A stretch of DNA of 5,198 nt from Planctomycetota bacterium (GTDB lineage: Bacteria; Planctomycetota; Planctomycetia; Pirellulales; Thermoguttaceae): the NCBI GenBank assembly GCA_018897395.1, contig JAHIKV010000084.1, positions 1 to 5,198 on the forward strand, read 5' to 3'. Numbering within the stretch: the stretch's first letter is position 1; each line of letters starts with the position of its first letter. This document shows, piece by piece, positions 1 through 4,416 of this stretch. Below the pieces are notes generated by a model, which saw only the letters and a program-made list of their open reading frames with translations, was not told the origin of the DNA and searched no databases. The position numbers and the translations under genes were made by a program.

Positions 1-113
1 CCAGTTGCTCTCCACCCCCTCTCACGAGGACGCAGTTACTATTGGTTACAAAGTTCAGACCCAACTTCGACAGGGACTCCCACCCTGCTGATTCGATACA
101 CTTACAAGCGCAC

Positions 114-171
114 TAGGACGGATTTCCTAATCCGTCCGTTTTCATCGGGACGGATTAGGAAATCCGTCCTA
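114..171. repeat. Nested inverted repeat with 24-bp perfect arms
   Basis: The left arm (114-137) and right arm (148-171) are perfect reverse complements of 24 bases around a 10-base loop (138-147). Each arm is itself a hairpin: GGACGGATT (116-124) pairs with AATCCGTCC (129-137) across TCCT, and the right arm repeats this. The 9-mer therefore occurs four times in alternating orientation, so the element can fold as one long stem or as two short hairpins. I recall similar elements scattered in planctomycete intergenic DNA; that part is memory. It is not followed by a T-run, so it is not a standard terminator. Confidence 0.85.
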
Positions 172-247
172 CGCATGATTTTCGGTGGGAAAAGCGGTTT
201 TTGCGGCCGCACCTACCCCAAGCAAAAAAAGCCCAAAACGTCGGCGG

Positions 248-283
248 CCAGAAAACACCCTTTTCCAGGGCGTTTTCGGCTGG
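248..283. repeat. Imperfect hairpin
   Basis: CCAGAAAACACCC (248-260) pairs with GGGCGTTTTCGGCTGG (268-283) with one mismatch and a bulge, around the loop TTTTCCA. It may be a small structured element or chance. No T-run follows. Confidence 0.35.
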
Positions 284-490
284 TAGAATGTGATCGCTCC
301 ATACACCCCATCGGTGGCGCGATTGCGAAAGGTTTTGCGTCCCGTCGCCGCAAGCCAAAGGGGTGAAGCTGTTTAAGGTCGATTTTCCGGCGTGAATTTA
401 ATGGGAAAACGAACCCGATTTCGCCATGTAATTCTTGCGTCGATTCGCCGATGGCCGACGATGGCCTCAAACCACTTGAAACGCGAGCTA

Positions 491-519
491 TTCATTTCGC
501 AACGCGACTGCGCTATAGT
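491..519 (+). promoter_or_regulatory. Candidate sigma-70-like promoter before the palindromes
   Basis: TATAGT (514-519) resembles a -10 box. A weak -35-like TTCATT (491-496) lies 17 bases upstream. The expected transcription start near 526 would put the tandem palindromes at 535-574 just downstream, a plausible operator position. The start would lie about 360 bases before the methyltransferase, so any link to that gene is a guess. Matches this good also occur by chance. Confidence 0.2.
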
Positions 520-534
520 CGTAAATACAGTTTA

Positions 535-574
535 GCGCCAGGTTGATCAACCTGATGCGCCAGGTTGATCAACC
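535..574. repeat. Tandem pair of palindromic 18-mers
   Basis: GCGCCAGGTTGATCAACC occurs at 535-552 and again, identical, at 557-574 (period 22). Each copy holds the perfect 12-bp palindrome GGTTGATCAACC. In the first copy the palindrome extends to 16 bp (CAGGTTGATCAACCTG, 539-554). In the second, the outer GCGCC (557-561) can also pair with GGCGC (579-583). Two equal palindromes spaced two helical turns apart would suit a dimeric DNA-binding protein. The pair could also be a dispersed repeat of no regulatory role. Two copies are too few for a CRISPR array. Confidence 0.8.
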
Positions 575-583
575 GGTGGGCGC

Positions 584-600
584 GGGGTTAAATTGACCCC
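584..600. repeat. Short near-palindrome GGGGT...ACCCC
   Basis: GGGGTTAAATTGACCCC reads nearly the same on both strands, with five perfectly paired bases at each end. It follows the palindrome pair directly. It may be a repeat element or a small binding site; nothing else supports a role. Confidence 0.4.
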
Positions 601-691
601 AAAACACCGATTGAGCGCGCGAAAACCGGCTTGGATGCTTTTCTGAAATCTTAGCGCAAAAATTGATTGACTGGAGTCGTGCAAATTGGTC

Positions 692-712
692 CCCTTTCCC
701 TTTGGGAGAGGG
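692..712. repeat. Dispersed CCC/GGG hairpin repeat (REP-like)
   Basis: CCCTTTCCC (692-700) and GGGAGAGGG (704-712) form a 9-bp stem with one mismatch around TTT, followed by GTTAGGGTGAGGG-type sequence. The minus-strand translation gives PHPNPLPKGKG, a string that I recall recurring in mispredicted proteins because this hairpin is scattered in many bacterial genomes. It is a mobile or dispersed intergenic repeat, not a gene. Confidence 0.7.
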
Positions 713-762
713 TTAGGGTGAGGGCTGGGGTGGTCCTGGCGTCTCACCAGTGCTAACGGGAA

Positions 763-782
763 CACGGGCAAAAAGGCCCGTG
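763..782. repeat. 7-bp GC hairpin
   Basis: CACGGGC (763-769) and GCCCGTG (776-782) form a perfect stem around AAAAAG. There is no T-run after it on either strand, so intrinsic termination is unlikely. It shares the GTGCCAC string with the repeat element at 3295-3436, and may be part of the same dispersed family. Confidence 0.6.
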
Positions 783-793
783 CCACTCGCCGC

Positions 794-822
794 TTACCTT
801 AAAGGGAATGAGACTGTAGAAT
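794..822 (+). promoter_or_regulatory. Candidate promoter of the methyltransferase gene
   Basis: TAGAAT (817-822, five of six to TATAAT) lies 17 bases after a weak TTACCT (794-799). This would start transcription near 829, about 58 bases before the ATG at 887. The palindrome CTCGATTCGAG (828-838) would then sit on the start site, where a repressor could act. Both boxes are weak, and planctomycete promoters are poorly predictable by eye. Confidence 0.25.
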
Positions 823-827
823 GGCTG

Positions 828-838
828 CTCGATTCGAG
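828..838. promoter_or_regulatory. Palindrome CTCGATTCGAG, possible operator
   Basis: This is a perfect 5-bp inverted repeat around one T, 48 bases before the methyltransferase start. Restriction-modification genes are often controlled by the methyltransferase itself or by a C protein binding near the promoter. No C gene is present, so the methyltransferase would be the only local candidate binder. It may be chance. Confidence 0.2.
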
Positions 839-886
839 AGTGTGTACTTCATGACCACCAAATCTATCGGACTCTGCTAAATCGCT

Positions 887-2209
887 ATGGCTGACAGGAT
901 GTTGCCTCTGTTCGCTGATCTTCGGTTGGACTCGTCTTCCCCCAGAAGGAACTATTCCCCGGTATCGAAAGAGCGGCTTCCAACCAACACAACCACCTAC
1001 CGCCATCCGGTCCACAGGTGGTTCAATTTCATCGCTGGGTTCTCACCAGAGTTCATGCAAATCTGCCTAGACCAACTGGACGGAAAATTGCCTAGAGTCT
1101 TGTTGGATCCGTTCGCGGGATGCGCGACTGCTCTGGTGTCAGCGTGTCAATATGGTCTTGAAGCCGTAGGCTGCGAACCACACCCGATTCTGACGAAGAT
1201 TGGCCGGGCGAAGTTGCCGGGACCAGACACGGCGAAACGCTTGTGGCAAATTGAGGTAGCTATTGCGGCAGGACTAGACCGCCCTCAATCACTGGAGCTT
1301 CTCTCCAAATCGCCTCAGAAGTTCCTTTCATCTTTGTTCTCCCGCCCTATTCTTGAATCACTACTTGGGGCGCGTGAATCACTTCGTCAACGCGATTTGT
1401 TTGACAACGATCTTGCTTTCTTGGTCTTGTCGAAAGTAGTTGATAAAAGCTCACACTCCCAGACTGACGGCATTTACAAAGCCCCCGCTTCTCGCAAGGT
1501 TGCGATAGACCCACTTAAGGCGCTTCGGCAGATCGTGACGGCGATACGGGAGGACCTTGACGAAGTACGCGGAATCCCCTTCGATAAACTGGCGAGGATT
1601 ATTGAGAAGTCGTCGGAGCGAATCCCTGAAGTGGCCGATGGCTCTGTGGGAATTGTCGTCACATCGCCACCTTATCTCAACAACTTTGACTTCGCCGAAA
1701 TGACCCGGATGTTCCTGTATTTCTGGGGCATCGCTAACTCGTGGGGCGAAATAACGGACAAGGTGCGGGCGAAGCTGGTGGTCAACACGACCACAGCGCT
1801 TAAAGGGCATAAGGAGAAACAGGACCAGTACCGGATCGAAATCCCTTCCCGAGTTCAGGAACATCTTAGCGACTTGGTTTCGCAGTTAGCCGTACAACGC
1901 AGAATTAGGGCCGGCAAGAAGGAATATGACTTCCTTGTGTACCCGTACTTCGCGCAAATCACAGCAGTTTTGCGCGAGTGTTACCGTTGCATGGCAAATG
2001 GAGCAGCTTTTCATATGATGGTTGCTGATGCAGCCTTGTACGGGATTCACATAAGCGCTCCCCAATTCATTCGTGATATTCTTGAGGAAATCGGATTTCG
2101 CAATGTGACTTGTTCGCTCGTGCGGACGAGGGGGTATCGTTGGATTCTGGAAAAGCGAGACGGCTCCAAACAGGGGTTGGGTGAGTACCACATCGCGGCA
2201 ATTAAGTAG
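887..2209 (+). CDS. Site-specific DNA methyltransferase (TSPPY motif, amino-methyltransferase type)
   Basis: This 440-residue protein should transfer a methyl group from S-adenosylmethionine to an exocyclic amino group (N4-cytosine or N6-adenine) at a specific DNA site, protecting it from the endonuclease encoded next door. Motif X-like residues HPVHRWFNFIAGF (40-52) come first. SAM-binding motif I is LLDPFAGCATAL (72-83), and E97 in GCEPHP is the likely motif II acid. The catalytic motif IV is TSPPYLNNFDF (259-269). A C-terminal block (372-420: GAAFHMMVADAALYG, then GF and RTRGYRW) matches the ends of related SPPY methylases as I recall them. SPPY favours N4-cytosine but does not prove it. 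About 185 residues separate motifs I and IV, an unusually long gap that may hold the target-recognition part. An in-frame TAA at 878-880 rules out a longer start. No clear ribosome binding site is seen, and the ATG at 899 is an alternative start. The endonuclease gene follows after 23 nt, probably as one operon. Confidence 0.88.
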   Translation: MADRMLPLFADLRLDSSSPRRNYSPVSKERLPTNTTTYRHPVHRWFNFIAGFSPEFMQICLDQLDGKLPRVLLDPFAGCATALVSACQYGLEAVGCEPHPILTKIGRAKLPGPDTAKRLWQIEVAIAAGLDRPQSLELLSKSPQKFLSSLFSRPILESLLGARESLRQRDLFDNDLAFLVLSKVVDKSSHSQTDGIYKAPASRKVAIDPLKALRQIVTAIREDLDEVRGIPFDKLARIIEKSSERIPEVADGSVGIVVTSPPYLNNFDFAEMTRMFLYFWGIANSWGEITDKVRAKLVVNTTTALKGHKEKQDQYRIEIPSRVQEHLSDLVSQLAVQRRIRAGKKEYDFLVYPYFAQITAVLRECYRCMANGAAFHMMVADAALYGIHISAPQFIRDILEEIGFRNVTCSLVRTRGYRWILEKRDGSKQGLGEYHIAAIK

Positions 2210-2216
2210 CGCTATA

Positions 2217-2232
2217 GAAGGCGGTACGAAAC
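2217..2232 (+). promoter_or_regulatory. Weak ribosome binding site in the 23-nt gap
   Basis: GAAGG (2217-2221) lies 11 bases before the ATG at 2233. The gap between the methyltransferase stop and this start is 23 nt, with no room for a separate promoter or terminator, which supports cotranscription. The wide spacing suggests weak initiation, which would keep endonuclease levels below methyltransferase levels. Confidence 0.35.
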
Positions 2233-3255
2233 ATGATTACGGACTCAGTCAGAATGACCCTCTACCAGATCGCTGATGCCGAAATTCGGTTGTGCATCGA
2301 GAGCTATCTGAGACTTACCAAGGCGACAAAAGGCTTGTCATTCATCAAGCCAGCAGACCTTGGAGACGAACGAGCAAGAACGATCTTGCTTGCTGGACTA
2401 GGTGTGTGGAACCCGTCAGCCGATGCAACGGAAGCGTGCGAAGAGTGGAAGCGCAGGCAGGCGATCGCTTTTGATCTTGAAGCTGCCGTAACATTCGGAG
2501 TCTATCGTAATATCCGCAAATGCAGCGCCGAGTTTCTTGATTCCGTGGAACGCGCCACAGACGGATTCACCCGGTTTGAGTCGGGATTCATACGCACGAA
2601 CCCACACTTTCTCCCGATACTCCAACATCTCGGCGGCATCTTCAGCAAGTCAGCCCTCAAGAAGCATGTAGGGAGCGTTTCAGATAACTCCATATCGAAG
2701 CCCGCTTCAGAGAGGTTGGCACAACTACTCTCCGAACGTGTCGATCCGAAACAGGTAAACAAGGGCGAAATCCTTCAGCGCGTTGAGACAACCCTGGAAG
2801 GCATAGTACGCGACCTTGTGGGGCGGGTGCTTCTTGAATCCATGGTTGACAGCGCTCTCAGAGACCGAGGGGTCGCCTTCCAGCGTGAGGAAGAGTATTC
2901 CTCGCTTGCAGGTGTAGTGTACGATTTTCGCGCCGACTTCGTTTTGCCGAATGCCCAACAGCCAAAAGCTTTTATCGAAGTACGGAAATCATCATCCCGC
3001 CACGCATCTCTGTATGCGAAGGACAAAATGTTTTCAGCTATCAACTGGAAGGGGAAGACGACAGGCCTTCTCGGTATCCTCGTCGTTGATGGAGAGTGGA
3101 CGGGGGAAACACTGCGCGTAATGGCAAAAGTATTCGACTACGTTGTTCCGATTGGGCGGGTTACTGAATTGGCAGATACTGTGAAGTCATTCCTGGATGG
3201 GGACAAGTCGAAGCTGAAGTGGTTGATTGAGTTTAGAATCACTCCTGCCTCCTGA
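2233..3255 (+). CDS. Probable Type II restriction endonuclease, PD-(D/E)xK-like
   Basis: I do not recognise the family by name. The role is inferred from position, directly after and in line with a site-specific methyltransferase, and from a nuclease-like core in the C-terminal half of the 340 residues. The core reads as a helix with E202, then DFRADFVLP (231-239) with candidate metal ligand D235, then AFIEVRKSSSRH (246-257) with E249, followed by a helix with K263 and K265. This fits the order helix, strand with D, strand with ExK. However, the usual lysine is an arginine (E249-V-R251), with K252 one place later. Residues 278-285 form a further hydrophobic strand (GLLGILVV). The N-terminal half (1-190) is helical and soluble, with no known motif, and may read the DNA site. 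No signal peptide or membrane segment is present. ATG 2254 is a possible later start. Another nuclease or DNA-binding role cannot be excluded. Confidence 0.68.
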   Translation: MITDSVRMTLYQIADAEIRLCIESYLRLTKATKGLSFIKPADLGDERARTILLAGLGVWNPSADATEACEEWKRRQAIAFDLEAAVTFGVYRNIRKCSAEFLDSVERATDGFTRFESGFIRTNPHFLPILQHLGGIFSKSALKKHVGSVSDNSISKPASERLAQLLSERVDPKQVNKGEILQRVETTLEGIVRDLVGRVLLESMVDSALRDRGVAFQREEEYSSLAGVVYDFRADFVLPNAQQPKAFIEVRKSSSRHASLYAKDKMFSAINWKGKTTGLLGILVVDGEWTGETLRVMAKVFDYVVPIGRVTELADTVKSFLDGDKSKLKWLIEFRITPAS

Positions 3256-3294
3256 TTCATAGACAGGTGGACTTTGCCGAACTTATGGGCCGCC

Positions 3295-3436
3295 GGGTGC
3301 CACAGCCGGCTTGTCCAGCGATGCCCCTTTCTACATAACAAGAACGCTTGATCTTCGACTTGATAATTCGTTGTGAACGGACGGGATGCTTCCCGAGGTC
3401 CGGCGAACACTGCTGGACAAGCCGGCAGTGGCACCC
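3295..3436. repeat. 142-bp element bounded by 25-bp inverted repeats
   Basis: The arm at 3295-3319 (starting GGGTGCCAC, ending TTGTCCAGC) and the arm at 3412-3436 (starting GCTGGACAAGCC, ending GTGGCACCC) are reverse complements at 24 of 25 positions, with 92 bases between. The shape resembles a small non-autonomous mobile element or two copies of a dispersed repeat in opposite orientation. I see no target-site duplication next to the arms and no transposase. I recall GGACAAGCC...GTGGCACC strings as frequent in planctomycete intergenic DNA. On RNA it would form a long stem 40 bases after the endonuclease stop. Confidence 0.75.
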
Positions 3437-3488
3437 TGGCATTTCACGAGGTTCACGAAGCACTGGCAGAGCCAATGGCACACCTCGA

Positions 3489-3501
3489 CAGTGGCACCCT
3501 G
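3489..3501 (+). repeat. Extra partial copy of the CAGTGGCACCCTG repeat end
   Basis: CAGTGGCACCCTG occurs at 3426-3438 inside the right arm region of the inverted-repeat element and again, identical, here, 63 bases later. The rest of the arm is missing. This suggests a fragment of the same dispersed repeat family. Confidence 0.6.
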
Positions 3502-3603
3502 CCGGCCCTGGCCGTCGGCGCCGTCGTCACGGGCCGCCGCGACCTCTCGCCGCCCGATGGCGCAGTCCGATTGGCGGCGGGTGGTGGTCGCTGGTTGTGC
3601 TTT

Positions 3604-3651
3604 AGCATAACGTAACACATTATGGGGCACTGTGTTATGCTGAAGCATAAC
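3604..3651. promoter_or_regulatory. Operator-like cluster of AGCATAAC half-sites
   Basis: GTTATGCT (3634-3641) and AGCATAAC (3644-3651) form a perfect 8-bp inverted repeat with a 2-bp spacer. A third half-site, AGCATAAC, lies at 3604-3611. TAACACA (3613-3619) and TGTGTTA (3631-3637) form a further 7-bp stem. This AT-rich cluster stands out from GC-rich surroundings about 185 bases before the sigma-factor start. It could bind a dimeric regulator or act as an RNA hairpin. The pairing is certain; the function is inference. Confidence 0.5.
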
Positions 3652-3792
3652 CTCCCCGCTTCCCCCCCGGTTTGGCACGCGTTCCGTCAATTTCCGCCGT
3701 TTTTTCATTTTTTGCGGTAATTGCGGCCGCTATCCACTATTTCCCCTGTAGGCGTGTGGGCGCACGTTTCGAGGCGGCCCGCTGGGGCTAAG

Positions 3793-3798
3793 TATACT
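3793..3798 (+). promoter_or_regulatory. Candidate -10 box of the sigma-factor gene
   Basis: TATACT matches TATAAT at five of six positions and lies 38 bases before the ATG at 3837. No good -35 box is seen at 16-18 bases upstream (the region reads CGAGGC), so an activator or another sigma factor may be needed, or the match is chance. Confidence 0.3.
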
Positions 3799-3836
3799 GG
3801 GAAATATCGGGGCAACTCTTCTCGATAGGCGGTTTC

Positions 3837-4376
3837 ATGTCGGCGCAGCCACCATCCGACGAACACGATTTCGGCCGGTTGTTCGTGCAGCATCAGTCGC
3901 GGATATACGGCTTTATCCGCTCGCTGATCGTGCATCGCACCGATGCCGAAGACCTGCTGCAAGAGACGGCGTCGGTGCTGTGGCGCAAGTTCGACGAATT
4001 TCTGCCCGGCTCGAACTTTTTGGCCTGGGCTCTGCGAGTTGCCCGCTTTCAGGTGATGTACTTCCGGCAGCGGCAGAAACGGGACGTGCTCCAGTTCAGC
4101 GAAAAGTTCGTCGACGCGGTGGCCGCCGACACCATAGCGGAATCCGATCGGCTGGGCGACCTCCAGGAACTGCTCGAACTCTGTATGGACAAACTTCCGC
4201 CGGCCGACCACGAGTTGTTCGACTTGCGATACCATTCGGACCTGTCGGTGAAGAACATGGCCGAGCAATTGGGGCGCCCGCTTTCGACGGTCTACAACGC
4301 CGTCAATCGTATTCGACAGGCGCTGGCGGAGTGCGTCGAGCAGGCGATGGACAGGGCGGATCGAGAACGAACGTAA
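3837..4376 (+). CDS. ECF-type RNA polymerase sigma factor, Rhodopirellula/Verrucomicrobium family
   Basis: This 179-residue protein should bind core RNA polymerase and direct it to a small set of promoters. It has the two-domain ECF layout. Region 2 spans about residues 12-82, with the core-binding helix around DAEDLLQETASVLW (37-49) and the -10 recognition part around FLAWALRVARFQ (61-72). After a linker, region 4 spans about 117-165, with a helix-turn-helix in LSVKNMAEQLGRPLSTVYNAVNRIR (136-160) for -35 recognition. Length and wording fit the family annotated from Planctomycetes and Verrucomicrobia. Translation starts at an ATG with a modest AGGCGG (3827-3832) four bases upstream. The FecR-like membrane protein gene follows after 40 nt on the same strand, the usual partner arrangement, so the two are probably cotranscribed. 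The target genes and inducing signal cannot be told from the sequence. Confidence 0.93.
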   Translation: MSAQPPSDEHDFGRLFVQHQSRIYGFIRSLIVHRTDAEDLLQETASVLWRKFDEFLPGSNFLAWALRVARFQVMYFRQRQKRDVLQFSEKFVDAVAADTIAESDRLGDLQELLELCMDKLPPADHELFDLRYHSDLSVKNMAEQLGRPLSTVYNAVNRIRQALAECVEQAMDRADRERT

Positions 4377-4416
4377 AGAAACAGGAAAAACGAGAGCGAG
4401 CGGCGGAGTGTCGCAA

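Larger units (their letters stand above)
1..886. other. Non-coding left flank, patchwork of repeats
   Basis: No reading frame on either strand looks like a protein here. The open frames are short, low in recognisable motifs, and cross repeat elements listed separately. Positions 2-91 on the plus strand are open from the window edge to a TGA at 89-91 and would encode 29 residues ending in RQGLPPC. This could be the 3' end of a gene cut by the window edge, but nothing in it is recognisable, and the small hairpin CAGGG (71-75) / CCCTG (83-87) could equally belong to a non-coding element. Positions 172-490 contain only an imperfect hairpin (248-260 with 268-283). Positions 601-690 show nothing I can name. 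Confidence 0.6.
3256..3836. other. Non-coding gap between the RM cassette and sigma factor
   Basis: This 581-bp stretch has only overlapping high-GC frames without protein-like character, several of them translating the repeat at 3412-3436. It holds an inverted-repeat element (3295-3436), a further copy of its CAGTGGCACCCTG end (3489-3501), an operator-like cluster (3604-3651) and a possible sigma-factor promoter. T-runs at 3700-3712 (TTTTTT, CATTTTTT) have no strong GC stem before them, so I call no terminator. Transcription of the RM cassette may end in the long inverted repeat. Confidence 0.6.

Noticed and set aside
155..470. Short frames on both strands in the left flank
   Set aside because: They overlap each other and the nested inverted repeat, have no motifs and no ribosome binding site.
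535..574. CRISPR-like repeat pair
   Set aside because: There are only two copies, 18 bp each with a 4-bp gap, no spacers of usual length and no cas genes.
547..786. 79-codon minus-strand frame
   Set aside because: Its PHPNPLPKGKG stretch is the translation of the dispersed CCC/GGG hairpin, and its start lies in another hairpin (763-782).
1451..1864. 137-codon minus-strand frame inside the methyltransferase gene
   Set aside because: It is antisense to the motif IV region, which is well supported on the plus strand.
3348..3615. Overlapping plus-strand frames of 74-85 codons
   Set aside because: Three overlapping frames are open together because of high GC. None has a ribosome binding site or protein-like composition.
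3331..3708. 125-codon minus-strand frame in the gap before the sigma factor
   Set aside because: It is arginine- and serine-rich without motifs, and translates the dispersed repeat at 3412-3436 and the palindrome cluster at 3604-3651.
3695..3720. Intrinsic terminator suggested by T-runs
   Set aside because: There is no stable GC stem directly before the T-runs. Only a loose CCGC/GCGG pairing spans them.
3705..4268. 187-codon open frame on the minus strand
   Set aside because: It lies antisense to the sigma factor, whose plus-strand frame has clear region 2 and region 4 motifs. The minus-strand product has no recognisable domain and is a high-GC shadow.
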